The translations under genes and the position numbers were made by a program. Below the pieces are notes generated by a model. The model was not told the DNA's origin and ran no database searches. It saw only the letters and a program-made list of their open reading frames with translations. From Sphingomonas sp. S2-65 (lineage in GTDB: Bacteria; Pseudomonadota; Alphaproteobacteria; Sphingomonadales; Sphingomonadaceae), in the NCBI RefSeq assembly GCF_021513175.1, contig NZ_CP090953.1, positions 186,001 through 250,000 on the forward strand: a stretch of 64,000 nucleotides of DNA, written 5' to 3'. Of the stretch, positions 23,222 through 31,916 are shown one piece after another. The stretch's first letter is position 1; each line of letters opens with the position of its first letter.

Positions 23222-24492
23222 GCGTGGATCTCTGTCATCGGTTCTTGGGCGCGGGAAGCGCCGGAAAGGCTGGCGATCAGCCCTGTATCGCTCGCGTCGA
23301 CGATCGTCACCTGCTGGATCGAGCCGACGGGGCTTTGCGGCAGGCGGACTTCGGCGAAATTGCCGGCATGGCCGCGCTCGCCCGGGCGCTCGACCAGGAC
23401 GGCCTGGCTGGTGCCGATCAGGCTGCACAGCCAGGCGGCGCGGCGCTCTGCGGCGCGGGCGCGCAAGCGGGCGGCGCGTGCCTTGACCAGGGCGGGTTCG
23501 ACCTGGGGCATGTGCGCGGCGGGGGTGCCCGCGCGGGGGGAGTAGGGAAAGATGTGGGCGTGGACGATGTCGCAGTCGTCGAGCAGCGCGAGCGTGTTGG
23601 CGAACATCGCCTCGCTTTCGGTGGGGAAACCCGCGATCAGGTCTGCGCCGACTGCGAGCTCGGGGCGTGCCGCCTTGAGGCGCTGGATCAAGGCGACGCT
23701 GTCGGCGCGCAGGTGGCGGCGCTTCATGCGCTTGAGGACGAGGTCGTCGCCTGCCTGGAGCGAGAGGTGGACGTGGGGCATGAGCCGCGGCTCCTGCGTC
23801 AGCAGGGCGAAGAGGCGGTCGTCGATCTCCACGCCGTCGAGGGACGAGAGGCGGAGGCGGCGCAGCTGGGGCACGTGGTGGAGGATGCGCTCGACCAGCT
23901 GGCCGAGCGACGGGGTGCCGGGCAGGTCGGGGCCGTAGCTGGTGAGGTCGACGCCGGTGAGGACGATCTCCGAATGGCTCTCGGCGAGCGCGGCGATGCG
24001 GTCGATCACTGCGCCGGCGGGCACCGAGCGGCTGTTGCCGCGGCCCTGGGGAATCGCGCAGAAGGTGCAGCGATGGTCGCAGCCATTCTGCACTTCGACA
24101 AAGGCGCGGGCATGGGTGGAGAAGCTGGCGGCGAGGTGTGGCGCGGTGGCGCGGACGGCCATGATGTCCTGGACCTGCACCGGTGTGGCGGCCGCCCAGG
24201 CGAGAGGATCGAGCTTTTCGACATTGCCGATCACGCGGGTGACCTCGGGCATCGCCGCGAAGCTGGCCGGATCGATCTGCGCGGCGCAGCCGGTGACGAC
24301 GATCTCCGCCTCGGGCTGCTCGCGGCGGGCGCGGCGGATTGCCTGGCGGGTTTGCTTGACGGCTTCGTTGGTGACGGCGCAGCTGTTGACCACGATCGTG
24401 CCGCGTTCGCCCAGGATGGTGCGGATGGTCTCGCCCTCCGCCAGGTTGAGGCGGCAGCCCATGTTGATCACGCGAGGCTGAGGAGTGGGCAT
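23218..24492 (-). CDS. mtaB: tRNA t6A37 methylthiotransferase MtaB (MiaB family)
   Basis: A radical-SAM enzyme that adds a methylthio group to t6A37 of tRNA. The N-terminal UPF0004 domain has Cys in NMGCRLN, VNSCAVTNEA and VTGCAAQIDP for one Fe-S cluster; the radical-SAM cluster is in VQNGCDHRCTFCAIPQGRGN (C-x3-C-x2-C). MtaB rather than MiaB is supported by the C-terminal section and absence of a long TRAM. I choose ATG 24492 (MPTPQPRVINMGC); an upstream in-frame ATG lacks conservation and RBS. It is followed by ftsY with a four-base overlap. Confidence 0.9.
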   Translation of the reverse strand: MPTPQPRVINMGCRLNLAEGETIRTILGERGTIVVNSCAVTNEAVKQTRQAIRRARREQPEAEIVVTGCAAQIDPASFAAMPEVTRVIGNVEKLDPLAWAAATPVQVQDIMAVRATAPHLAASFSTHARAFVEVQNGCDHRCTFCAIPQGRGNSRSVPAGAVIDRIAALAESHSEIVLTGVDLTSYGPDLPGTPSLGQLVERILHHVPQLRRLRLSSLDGVEIDDRLFALLTQEPRLMPHVHLSLQAGDDLVLKRMKRRHLRADSVALIQRLKAARPELAVGADLIAGFPTESEAMFANTLALLDDCDIVHAHIFPYSPRAGTPAAHMPQVEPALVKARAARLRARAAERRAAWLCSLIGTSQAVLVERPGERGHAGNFAEVRLPQSPVGSIQQVTIVDASDTGLIASLSGASRAQEPMTEIHA

Positions 24493-24616
24493 CGGCCCGC
24501 GATCTAGGGTCGCGTGGGCAGGAAGTCCACGCCGGTTGACCATCTGGTTGACGCGAAAGACAATCGCTTTTGAGGGTCAAATACCGAATTAATCGTTATA
24601 CATCAGACACCTGAGG

Positions 24617-26251
24617 CTAAAGCGCGACGCGGCGGACCGGCGGGGCGTTCTCGGTCGCCGCGGCGGGGAAGTTGGGCTGTTGCAACAGCCGGCGCTCGGC
24701 GAGGAGGCGGCGGACGCCGGCCTGGGACAGCGGGCGGCCATAATGCCAGCCCTGCGCCTTGGCACAGCCCATCGCGCGCAGCCGCTCCTCGATCGCGGCA
24801 TCCTCGACCCCCTCGGCGGTGATCGGCAGGTTGAGGCTGGCGCCCAAAGACACGATCGCGTTGACGATCGCGAGCGAATCCGCGCTTTCGTTGAGCGAAA
24901 TGACGAAGCTTTTGTCGATTTTGATGCGATCGAACGGCAGCGCGCGCAAATGGGCTAGCGAGGAATAACCGGTGCCGAAATCGTCCAGCGCGATGCGGAT
25001 GCCCTGGTTCTTCAGGCTGCCGACGATCGACTGGGCGAGCGGGAGATTGTCGAACAACGAGCTTTCGGTGATCTCGACCTCCAGCCGGTTGGCGGGGAAG
25101 CCGGTCTCGGTCAGCGTCTTGATGATCTTCTGCGCCAGCCAGGCGTCGCGCAGCTGCCAGGGCGAGATGTTGATCGACACGCTGAGCGACGGATCCCAGT
25201 CGCGCGCGGCATGGAACGCCTGACGCATGATCGACAGCGACAATTCGGCGATCAGGCCGGTTTCCTCGGCGATCGGGATGAACTGTTCGGGACTGATCAT
25301 GCCGCGCGTGGGATGCTCCCAGCGGGCGAGCACTTCGAAACCGTGGAGGCGGCCGGTGGTGAGGTCGATCTGCTGCTCGAAATACGGGACCACTTCCTGG
25401 CGCGGAATGGCGAGGCGCAGGCCGGATTCGAGTTCGTTGCGCGCCTGGAGATCGCGCTCCATCGACTGATCGAACCAGGCATAGCGGTTCCGTCCGGCCT
25501 TCTTGGCCTGGTACATCGCGATGTCGGCCGAGCGCGTCAGCGCGTCGATGCTGGGGCAGTCGAAGTCCGAGCGCGCGACGCCCACCGAGCAGCTGACATG
25601 GAGGTGAAAGCCGTCGGCCTCGAACGGCTGGGCGAGGCGGCTGACCAGCTTTTCCGCGATCCGCTCGACGACGCTGGGCTCGCCGCAGTCGAAGAGGAAG
25701 CCGCAGGCGAACTCGTCCCCACCCAGACGCGCGGTAAGCGACAGCGGCGGCAGGATCGCCGCGATCTCGGTGGCGACCGCGCGCAGCAGGCTATCGCCGA
25801 CGGCGTGGCCGTGCATGTCGTTGATCGTCTTGAAATGGTCGAGGTCGAGCATGATCAGCGCCATCGCCTTGCGGCGGCGCTCGGCGCGGGCGAACATCGC
25901 CGCGCCCTCCTCGGCAAGGCTGCGGCGGTTGAGGAAACCAGTCAGCGGGTCGCGGCTGGCGAGGAGCTGGGCCCGCTCCTCCGCAGCGGTGCGTACGCGC
26001 ACTTCCTGGCTCAGCGCCTGATGGCGGCGCCAGCCGAACAGGATCAAGGCGACATTGAGCAGCAGCGCCACGACCAATTGCCGATCCGCGGGCTGGCCGC
26101 CCTGCACGTAATATTGCACCGTCTGAGTCAGAACCGAACTACCGGTGCCGACGAAGAGCAGAATAGCCGCCACGCTGATCGCGCCGGTAAGGAGATTGGC
26201 GCGCGGCGCATTGGATTGCAGGTTCAGATCCTCGTTCAAATCGCCCGACAT
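24617..26251 (-). CDS. Membrane GGDEF-EAL cyclic-di-GMP enzyme
   Basis: The protein may make and/or break cyclic di-GMP. Two membrane segments flank a short periplasmic part (about residues 20-44 and 58-73). The GGDEF domain (about 95-260) has an intact GGDEF motif at 177-181. The EAL domain (about 275-520) has FEVLARWEHP, where Ala is Val (EVL), a variant found in active enzymes, plus the metal motifs DDFGTGYSS and FDRIKIDKSF and final AQGWHYGRP. Whether synthase or hydrolase activity dominates cannot be told. The gene stands alone between mtaB and ffh. Confidence 0.93.
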   Translation of the reverse strand: MSGDLNEDLNLQSNAPRANLLTGAISVAAILLFVGTGSSVLTQTVQYYVQGGQPADRQLVVALLLNVALILFGWRRHQALSQEVRVRTAAEERAQLLASRDPLTGFLNRRSLAEEGAAMFARAERRRKAMALIMLDLDHFKTINDMHGHAVGDSLLRAVATEIAAILPPLSLTARLGGDEFACGFLFDCGEPSVVERIAEKLVSRLAQPFEADGFHLHVSCSVGVARSDFDCPSIDALTRSADIAMYQAKKAGRNRYAWFDQSMERDLQARNELESGLRLAIPRQEVVPYFEQQIDLTTGRLHGFEVLARWEHPTRGMISPEQFIPIAEETGLIAELSLSIMRQAFHAARDWDPSLSVSINISPWQLRDAWLAQKIIKTLTETGFPANRLEVEITESSLFDNLPLAQSIVGSLKNQGIRIALDDFGTGYSSLAHLRALPFDRIKIDKSFVISLNESADSLAIVNAIVSLGASLNLPITAEGVEDAAIEERLRAMGCAKAQGWHYGRPLSQAGVRRLLAERRLLQQPNFPAAATENAPPVRRVAL

Positions 26252-26469
26252 CGTCGGCCTTGCCCCCCGTGAAGAAGGCGCGGTTTTCCCATGACGAGAG
26301 TGTAGATAGCGTTAAGTGCGGGCCTTCGTGCATGCGGGAAGGGCGGTTTTGTCGTAGCCCCGGGGAACAAATCGAGGCGAGCCCGACACGGTTGCCTCTT
26401 TGGCCCAGTTGCGCTATGCGGCGCCCGACCGTTCCCGTGGAACGCGAGACAGCAACGCCCCGAGGGGCG
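26252..26469 (+). other. Gap that may encode a small RNA
   Basis: No credible protein gene is present in this 218-base stretch between the GGDEF-EAL and ffh genes. Local hairpins include CGCCCC/GGGGCG near 26456 and GTTCC/GGAAC near 26430. Because the terminator at 26470 reads plus and the upstream gene is divergent, a noncoding RNA ending at 26506 is possible. I could not match it to SRP, 6S or tmRNA. Confidence 0.35.
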
Positions 26470-26506
26470 ACGCCGGCCAACGAGGTTTCGTTCGCCGGCG
26501 TGTTTT
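26470..26506 (+). terminator. Strong plus-strand terminator upstream of ffh
   Basis: Arms ACGCCGGCCAACGA and TCGTTCGCCGGCGT pair over 14 positions with one mismatch, with loop GGTT and TTTT directly after. It lies 41 bases before ffh, in a region with no plus-strand protein gene, so it implies a short transcript reading toward it. Confidence 0.75.
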
Positions 26507-26547
26507 GCGTTTAGCAGGTCCGGCATGATTTTGGAGTGGTTGGACCC

Positions 26548-28032
26548 ATGTTCGACAGTTTGAGCGATCGGTTAGGCGGCGTATTCGACCGGCTCCGCGG
26601 GCGTGGCGCGCTCACCGAGGCCGATGTCCGCACCGCGATGCGCGAAGTTCGGATCGCGCTGCTGGAAGCGGACGTGGCGCTTCCGGTCGCGCGCAGCTTC
26701 GTCGAGAAGATCACCGAGCAGGCGATCGGCCAGAACGTGCTGCGTTCGGTGACGCCGGGCCAGCAGGTCGTGAAGATCGTCCATGACGGCCTGATCGACA
26801 TGCTGGGTTCGGATACCGCCGAGCTCGAGATCGACGTCACCCCGCCCGCCGTCATCATGATGGTGGGTCTGCAGGGTTCAGGTAAGACCACCACCACCGC
26901 CAAGATCGCCCGGCTGCTCAAGAAGCAGGGCAAGAAGGTGATGATGGCGTCGCTGGACGTCAATCGCCCGGCTGCGCAGGAACAGCTGGCGGTGCTCGGC
27001 ACCCAGATCGAAGTCACGACGCTGCCGATCGTCGCCGGCCAGCAGCCGGTGGATATCGGACGGCGCGCGCTGCAATCGGCGAAGCTCCAGGGCTTCGACG
27101 TGGTGATGCTCGATACCGCGGGACGGCTGCACGTCGACCAGGCGCTGATGGACGAGATGAAGGCGGTGTCCGACATCGCCCGTCCGCAGGAAACGCTGCT
27201 GGTCGTCGATAGCCTGACCGGCCAGGACGCAGTGAACGTCGCGTCCAACTTCTCCGAGCAGGTGCCGCTGACCGGCGTCGTGCTGACCCGGATGGACGGC
27301 GATGCGCGCGGTGGCGCGGCGCTGTCGATGCGCGCGGTCACCGGCAAGCCGATCAAGTTCGCCGGCATGGGCGAAAAGCTGGACCAGATCGAGCCGTTCC
27401 ACCCCAAGCGGGTGGCCGGGCGGATCCTGGGCATGGGCGACGTCGTCAGCCTGGTCGAGCGCGCCGCGGAGTCGATCCAGCAGGAAGACGCCGAGCGGAT
27501 GGCGAACCGGCTCGCCAAGGGCCAGTTCGACATGAACGACCTGCGCAGCCAGTTGCAGCAGATGCGCAACATGGGCGGGCTGGGCGCGCTTGCCGGCATG
27601 ATTCCGGGCATGAAGAAGGCCCAGGCGGCGATGGCCGGCGGGGCGATGGACGAGAAGATCCTGCTGCGCATGGACGCGATGATCACGTCGATGACGGTGA
27701 AGGAGCGCGGCAAGCCCGAGCTGATCAACGCCAAGCGCAAGATCCGCATCGCCAAGGGCAGCGGCACCACGGTTCAGGACGTCAACAAGCTGCTCAAGAT
27801 GCATCTCGAGATGCAGACGGCGATGAAGAAGCTGCGCAAGATGGGCGGCCTGAAGGGCATGCTGGGCATGCTTGGCAAGGGTGGTCCGGGCGGCGGCATG
27901 GCCGGGCTGGGCAACGCGCTGGGCGGCGCCGAAATGGGCGACATGATGGGCAAGATCGGCGGCGGGCTTCCCGGCCTTCCCGGTGGCGCCAAGCTGCCGC
28001 CCGGTTTCGAGAACATCCTGAAGAAGAAGTAA
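26548..28032 (+). CDS. ffh: Signal recognition particle protein Ffh
   Basis: Ffh binds signal sequences and the SRP RNA and pairs with FtsY. N domain (1-85), G domain with GLQGSGKTTTTAKIARLL, MASLDVNRPAAQEQL, LDTAGRLHVDQ and TRMDGDARGG, then GMGEKLDQIEPF. The Met-rich M domain (about 325-430) carries NMGGLGALAGMIPGMKK and the C-terminus is a long Gly/Met tail ending FENILKKK. ATG 26548 matches the family N-terminus MFDSLSDRLG; GTG 26536 in frame is possible. Length 494 aa. It opens the ffh-rpsP-rimM unit. Confidence 0.97.
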   Translation: MFDSLSDRLGGVFDRLRGRGALTEADVRTAMREVRIALLEADVALPVARSFVEKITEQAIGQNVLRSVTPGQQVVKIVHDGLIDMLGSDTAELEIDVTPPAVIMMVGLQGSGKTTTTAKIARLLKKQGKKVMMASLDVNRPAAQEQLAVLGTQIEVTTLPIVAGQQPVDIGRRALQSAKLQGFDVVMLDTAGRLHVDQALMDEMKAVSDIARPQETLLVVDSLTGQDAVNVASNFSEQVPLTGVVLTRMDGDARGGAALSMRAVTGKPIKFAGMGEKLDQIEPFHPKRVAGRILGMGDVVSLVERAAESIQQEDAERMANRLAKGQFDMNDLRSQLQQMRNMGGLGALAGMIPGMKKAQAAMAGGAMDEKILLRMDAMITSMTVKERGKPELINAKRKIRIAKGSGTTVQDVNKLLKMHLEMQTAMKKLRKMGGLKGMLGMLGKGGPGGGMAGLGNALGGAEMGDMMGKIGGGLPGLPGGAKLPPGFENILKKK

Positions 28033-28068
28033 TTTTTCCCCAAACGTTCAAAGAAGGAAGTAGATTTT

Positions 28069-28467
28069 ATGGCTCTCTCTATGCGTCTCTCGCGCGGCGG
28101 TTCCAAGAAGCGTCCGTACTACCGGATCGTCATCGCGGATGCGCGTTCGCCGCGCGACGGCAAGTTCATCGAGAAGATCGGCACCTATAACCCGCTGCTC
28201 GCCAAGGATGCGGCCGACCGCCTGAAGCTCGACACCGAGCGCGCCGCGCACTGGCTGAAGATGGGCGCGCAGCCGACCGACCGGGTCGCTCGCTTCCTCG
28301 ACACCACCGGCGTCAAGGAGCGCAGCGCGCGCAACAACCCGAACAAGGGTGTCCCCGGCGAGAAGGCCAAGGAGCGCGCCGAGGAGCGTGCCGAGAAGGC
28401 ACGGGCCGCCGAGGAGGCAGCCAATGCACCGGCCGAGGCTCCCGCCGAGGAAACCGCCGAGGCGTGA
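28069..28467 (+). CDS. rpsP: 30S ribosomal protein S16
   Basis: S16 is a small-subunit assembly protein. The family N-terminus is present after a short extension ([20 protein letters not shown]), as are [13 protein letters not shown] and [13 protein letters not shown]. The last 45 residues are an Ala/Glu-rich low-complexity tail (from [17 protein letters not shown]), a common extension in alphaproteobacteria. AAGGAAG lies 9 bases upstream of ATG 28069. Length 132 aa. Confidence 0.97.
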   Translation: MALSMRLSRGGSKKRPYYRIVIADARSPRDGKFIEKIGTYNPLLAKDAADRLKLDTERAAHWLKMGAQPTDRVARFLDTTGVKERSARNNPNKGVPGEKAKERAEERAEKARAAEEAANAPAEAPAEETAEA

Positions 28468-28521
28468 GGAACTTGCCGGTCGTCATGCGTTCCGTAACGG
28501 ACAGCACCAGAGGAGCGCATG

Positions 28522-28680
28522 ATGGCCGGCAATATGCCCAACGGAACCGGACCTGAGGATCAGTCCGACAAGGACAATCCGGGTGGCGAGACCCTCAACC
28601 CCAGCGGCGTGTCGACCGACGCGCCTGCCGAGGGAGGGGAGGAGTCCGAACCCAAGCAGCCGGGATCGCCGCAGGGCTGA
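28522..28680 (+). CDS. Short acidic disordered protein between rpsP and rimM
   Basis: A 52-residue frame begins at ATG 28522 (ATG 28519 directly before it is too close to AGAGGAG). It is rich in Gly, Pro, Glu and Asp (GPEDQSDKDNPGG, EGGEESEPKQPGS), with no hydrophobic core, so it should be disordered. A good Shine-Dalgarno and clear stop in an operon support translation. The function is unknown. A weak EcfG-like element (GGAAC-N15-CGTT, 28468-28491) precedes it but its spacing is off. Confidence 0.55.
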   Translation: MAGNMPNGTGPEDQSDKDNPGGETLNPSGVSTDAPAEGGEESEPKQPGSPQG

Positions 28681-28697
28681 TACGGCGGCGGACGGAG

Positions 28698-28790
28698 CCC
28701 AGCTTCGTCATGCCGGTGAAGGCAGGGGTCCGAAGCGCATGTGCCATCCGGCGCGGCGCTTTTGGACCCCTTTCTATTGGAAATGACGAT
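28698..28790. repeat. REPIN-like inverted repeat pair before rimM
   Basis: CCCA...CGTCAT...AGGGGTCC on the left and GGACCCCT...ATGACG...TGGG on the right are complementary blocks in mirrored order. Together they form a nested inverted repeat of about 93 bases between the 52-residue protein and rimM. Confidence 0.6.
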
Positions 28791-28802
28791 GGGTGGGATG
28801 GC

Positions 28803-29282
28803 ATGACTTCCGAAAAGACGGTTACGCTTGCTGCCGTCATCGGCGCGCACGGCATTGCCGGAGAGGTGCGGCTGAAGGTCTTCGGCGACGACCTGGCCAG
28901 CTATAAGAGCTTCAATGGCGGCACGCTGACGCTCAAGAGCGTGCGCACCGGATCAAACGGGGCGATCGCCCGCTTCGCCGAAGTGCCCGACCGTAATGCC
29001 GCCGAAGCGCTGCGAGGAACGACGCTGACCGTGCCGCGCTCCGCTTTGCCGCCGCTGGGCGAAGGCGAATATTATCATGCCGACCTGCTCGGGCTGGCGG
29101 CGGTGGACGAGAGCGGCGCCGCGCTGGGGCAGGTGGTCGCGATCGACGATTATGGCGCGGGCGACGTGCTGGAGATCGAGATGGCGGACGGCAAGCGCTT
29201 CATGGTGCCGATGAACGCCGCGGCGGTGCCGGAGTGGAACGCCGAGCGGCTGGTGGTGGCCGAGGACTTTATCGAGCGGTGA
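28803..29282 (+). CDS. rimM: 16S rRNA processing protein RimM
   Basis: RimM binds S19 and helps mature the 30S head. The N-terminal beta-barrel has VIGAHGIAGEVRLKVFGD, and the second PRC-like barrel has EGEYYHADLLGLAAVDESG and a PMNAAAVPEWNAERLVV strand. Length 159 aa is a little short but normal for the group. Start ATG 28803 gives the conserved opening. In most alphaproteobacteria trmD follows directly; here 1.9 kb of other sequence intervenes. Confidence 0.95.
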   Translation: MTSEKTVTLAAVIGAHGIAGEVRLKVFGDDLASYKSFNGGTLTLKSVRTGSNGAIARFAEVPDRNAAEALRGTTLTVPRSALPPLGEGEYYHADLLGLAAVDESGAALGQVVAIDDYGAGDVLEIEMADGKRFMVPMNAAAVPEWNAERLVVAEDFIER

Positions 29283-29317
29283 GGGGCTGCGGCTACTGCT
29301 GTTCGTCATCCGCCACT

Positions 29318-29418
29318 AGTTCCCCGGCATAGGCCGGGGCCCGGTAGCGACGCATTCTGAGGTTTCTCCTGCCGTCGCCAGTGCAGTGCGACTGGGCCCC
29401 GGCCTACGCCGGGGAACT
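29318..29418. repeat. REPIN: two inverted REP copies
   Basis: Left arm 29320-29342 and right arm 29394-29416 are reverse complements over 23 bases with one mismatch (TTCCCCGGC A/G TAGGCCGGGGCCC). The spacer is 51 bases. Each arm is itself palindromic (CCCCGGC/GCCGGGG). A related single right arm is found at 44587-44615. Confidence 0.8.
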
Positions 29419-29552
29419 GAGGGGCGCGGTTTCGCCGTTAGCGCTCCACTCTGTGTGTTCCTATGAGGAGAGCCCCCTCCACCACCAGCTTGCGCTGGCG
29501 GTCCCCCTCCCCGTGCCGGGGAGGATTTTGCGGCGGTTGGGCTTGCCGAGGA

Positions 29553-30455
29553 TTAGCGGCGGATCGGCTTTTGCTCGTTCAGGGTGTTGCGGATCGTGGT
29601 GGCGGCTACGCCGGCTTCGCCCATGGCGTGGCTGATCTGGTCGAGGCCCTTGGCAACGTCGCCGGCGGCGAACAGGCCGGGCACCGAGGTGCGCTGGTGA
29701 TCGTCGACCTCGAGGCAGCCATCCTCCGCTGCGCGGGCGCCGGCCTGGACTGCGAGGCGCGAACGAATGCGGGAGCCGAGCGCGGGGTAGACGCTGTCGA
29801 ACGACAGGCGGCCCCTGGCAGTGTCGAAGGCGATCTGGTCGCCCTCGATCGCCCAATTGCCGCAGGGGCCGTCGACGCGGGCGATGCCGGCGTCGTCGAG
29901 TTGGTCGGTCAGGGCGGTGTCGAGTTCATGGGCTTCGGGGGCGATCATGGTGAGGTCGGCCGTGAAGCCGCGGATGAACAGCGCTTCGCGCATGCCGTGC
30001 TCGCCGGTGCCGATCACGCCGACGCGCTTGTCGGTGACTTCATAGCCGTCGCACACCGGGCAATAGCGCAGCAGGCCGCGTTGCAGCGCCTCGTCGTGGA
30101 GGTCGTCGGGCATGTCCGGGCGGTGATTGACCACGCCGGTGGCGAGCAGGACCGAGCGTGCGGCGAACTCGCGATCGCCGACGCGTACCGCGAAGCCTTC
30201 GTCGAGGACGCGCAGGCTGGTGACTTCGGCCTGTTCGCGGGTGGCGCCATATTTCTCGGCCTGTTCCAGCATGAGCCCCAGCAGCGCCTTGCCGGAAATG
30301 CCGTCTGGATAGCCGGCATGGTTGTGCGTGCACGGGATCAGCGCCGCCCGGCTCGATCCGGAATCGAACATCCGGATCTTGAGGTGGTAGCGCGCGAGGT
30401 AGATCGCGGCGGTGAGCCCGGCGGGTCCTGCGCCGATGATGATGCAGTCGTCCAT
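29553..30455 (-). CDS. Thioredoxin-reductase-like NAD(P)/FAD oxidoreductase
   Basis: A flavoprotein with the class-II thioredoxin reductase fold. The FAD-binding [20 protein letters not shown] is at residues 5-24, the redox pair CPVC in [11 protein letters not shown] near residue 139, a NAD(P)-binding [15 protein letters not shown] follows, and [20 protein letters not shown] is the second FAD motif. Length 300 aa matches short TrxR-like proteins of unknown substrate. ATG 30455 is used; the frame upstream crosses the vapBC operator. It is minus-strand while the surrounding rimM, vapBC, trmD and rplS are plus, so it is an insertion relative to the usual operon. Confidence 0.85.
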   Translation of the reverse strand: MDDCIIIGAGPAGLTAAIYLARYHLKIRMFDSGSSRAALIPCTHNHAGYPDGISGKALLGLMLEQAEKYGATREQAEVTSLRVLDEGFAVRVGDREFAARSVLLATGVVNHRPDMPDDLHDEALQRGLLRYCPVCDGYEVTDKRVGVIGTGEHGMREALFIRGFTADLTMIAPEAHELDTALTDQLDDAGIARVDGPCGNWAIEGDQIAFDTARGRLSFDSVYPALGSRIRSRLAVQAGARAAEDGCLEVDDHQRTSVPGLFAAGDVAKGLDQISHAMGEAGVAATTIRNTLNEQKPIRR

Positions 30456-30510
30456 GGAGCGGCGTAGCGCGTGGGCGGCGGGTTCGTTCCTTGCTCGCCG
30501 GTTGGAGGAT

Positions 30511-30531
30511 GTATATACGTCCGGTATATAC
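30511..30531 (+). promoter_or_regulatory. Operator-like double palindrome of the vapBC module
   Basis: GTATATAC, itself a perfect dyad, occurs twice (30511-30518 and 30524-30531) with the spacer GTCCG. Right next to it is AGGAGG and the antitoxin start. This is the expected place for autorepression by an AbrB-like antitoxin. Confidence 0.75.
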
Positions 30532-30542
30532 AGGAGGCGATG

Positions 30543-30815
30543 ATGGGCGAGGAATATCGCGCCAAGGTGTTCAAGTCGGGGAATTCGGTCGCGTTGCGGC
30601 TGCCCAAGGCACTGGGCATCAAGGAAGGCACGGAGATGCGCGTGCGCGAGGAAGCGGGGCGTTTCGTAGTGGAGCCGGCCGAGGCTCCGGCGCGCAAGAT
30701 CAGCCTGGATGGGATTTGGGGTGCTATCCCGTGGTTGAAGCCGCTTTCGCCGGAAGAGCGAGAGTTCGAGGAGCGTGAACTCGACTGGGAAGGAAAGCTG
30801 CTGAAGCGTGACTGA
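30543..30815 (+). CDS. vapB: VapB-type antitoxin, AbrB/SpoVT-fold
   Basis: A 90-residue antitoxin. The swapped-hairpin AbrB DNA-binding domain is clear: [40 protein letters not shown]. The C-terminal 35 residues ([18 protein letters not shown]) are acidic and likely wrap the toxin. ATG 30543 is 5 bases after AGGAGG; ATG 30540 is nearer. It overlaps the toxin gene by eight bases. It should repress its own promoter through the double GTATATAC site. Confidence 0.9.
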   Translation: MGEEYRAKVFKSGNSVALRLPKALGIKEGTEMRVREEAGRFVVEPAEAPARKISLDGIWGAIPWLKPLSPEEREFEERELDWEGKLLKRD

Positions 30816-31185
30816 GCCCAGGTTCATGCTCGACAGCAACATCCTCATCTATGTGCTGCGATCCGTGTTCCCAGATCTGCGGCGGCGGATCGAGGCCGCC
30901 GATGTCGGGACAGTGGCGACTTCGTCTGTCGCCTATGCCGAGGTCATGCTGGGCGCTCAGGCGGGCGGTGTGGCGGAACGGGCCGAGCGGGTGTTCAGCG
31001 TTGTTACCGTTCTACCTTTCGACCAGGCGGCGGCGCGCAGCTATGCGGCGCTGCCGTTCAGGCGGGGACGGTTCGACCGGCTTATTGCCGCCCATGCGCT
31101 TTCGTTGGGTTTGACGTTGGTGACGAACAACGAGGGCGACTTTGCCGACGTGCCCGGCCTCAAACTTGAGAATTGGACGCTGTGA
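30808..31185 (+). CDS. vapC: VapC-type PIN-domain toxin
   Basis: PIN ribonucleases of the VapC group cut tRNA or rRNA when freed from the antitoxin. The acidic site is complete: Asp9 (MLDSN), Glu45 (YAEVMLG), Asp90 ([11 protein letters not shown]) and Asp111 (NNEGDF). Length is 125 aa from GTG 30808. The stop overlaps trmD (GTGA at 31182-31185), so the toxin is directly joined to an essential downstream gene. Confidence 0.92.
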   Translation: MTEPRFMLDSNILIYVLRSVFPDLRRRIEAADVGTVATSSVAYAEVMLGAQAGGVAERAERVFSVVTVLPFDQAAARSYAALPFRRGRFDRLIAAHALSLGLTLVTNNEGDFADVPGLKLENWTL

Positions 31186-31916
31186 CTTTCGCTGCCACGA
31201 TATTGACGCTGTATCCCGAGATGTTTCCCGGGCCGCTGGGGCTGTCGCTTGCGGGGCGGGGGCTGCGCGAGGGGCTGTGGAGCCTGGAGACGGTGCAGAT
31301 CCGCGACTTTGCCGCCGACAAGCACCGCACCGTCGACGACACCCCGGCGGGCGGGGGTGCGGGGATGGTGCTGCGCGCCGATGTGTTGGGGGCGGCGCTG
31401 GACAGCGTGGCGCCGGGGCGGCCGGTGCTGGCGATGACGCCGCGCGGGGCCCCACTGACCCAGGAGCGCGTGCGGGGGCTGGCGGCGGGGCCGGGGGTGA
31501 CGGTCCTGTGCGGGCGGTTCGAGGGGTTCGACGAGCGGCTGCTCGAGGCGCGCGCGGTCGAGCAGGTGTCGATCGGGGACTATATTCTCTCGGGCGGGGA
31601 GATGGCGGCGCTGACGCTGCTCGATGCTTGCATTCGGCTGATCCCTGGCGTAATGGGCGCGGCTTCAAGCGGCATGGACGAGAGCTTCGAAACGGGGCTG
31701 CTCGAATATCCGCAATATACCCGACCAGTGACATGGGAAGGGCGCACGATCCCCGAAGTGCTGCGATCGGGGGATCATGCGAGGATCGAAGCCTGGCGAC
31801 GTGCCCAGGCCGAGACCGACACACGGCTAAGGAGGCCGGACCTTTGGGAGCGCCATGAGGGCGCTCGGGTCCAGTCTCCCTCTGGCGCGCGGCAACGAAA
31901 CGGGAAAAAGACATGA
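31182..31916 (+). CDS. trmD: tRNA (guanine37-N1)-methyltransferase TrmD
   Basis: TrmD methylates G37 next to the anticodon to prevent frameshifting; it is usually essential. The deep-knot SAM-binding core shows [48 protein letters not shown] and [15 protein letters not shown], with the basic [19 protein letters not shown]-terminal part. The first GTG after the VapC stop region (31182) starts it, in a GTGA overlap. ATGA couples it to rplS. Confidence 0.95.
   Translation: MTFAATILTLYPEMFPGPLGLSLAGRGLREGLWSLETVQIRDFAADKHRTVDDTPAGGGAGMVLRADVLGAALDSVAPGRPVLAMTPRGAPLTQERVRGLAAGPGVTVLCGRFEGFDERLLEARAVEQVSIGDYILSGGEMAALTLLDACIRLIPGVMGAASSGMDESFETGLLEYPQYTRPVTWEGRTIPEVLRSGDHARIEAWRRAQAETDTRLRRPDLWERHEGARVQSPSGARQRNGKKT

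Noticed and set aside
26252..26547. SRP (4.5S) RNA gene in the ffh leader
   Set aside because: The conserved GGAAG tetraloop region and the asymmetric internal loop of SRP RNA are absent.
28468..28491. EcfG promoter before the 52-residue acidic protein
   Set aside because: GGAAC and CGTT are present but the spacer is 15, shorter than the accepted 16-17.
29412..29440. EcfG-like GGAAC-N18-CGTT at the REPIN
   Set aside because: Spacer is too long, it lies inside a repeat, and the next plus-strand gene is far away.
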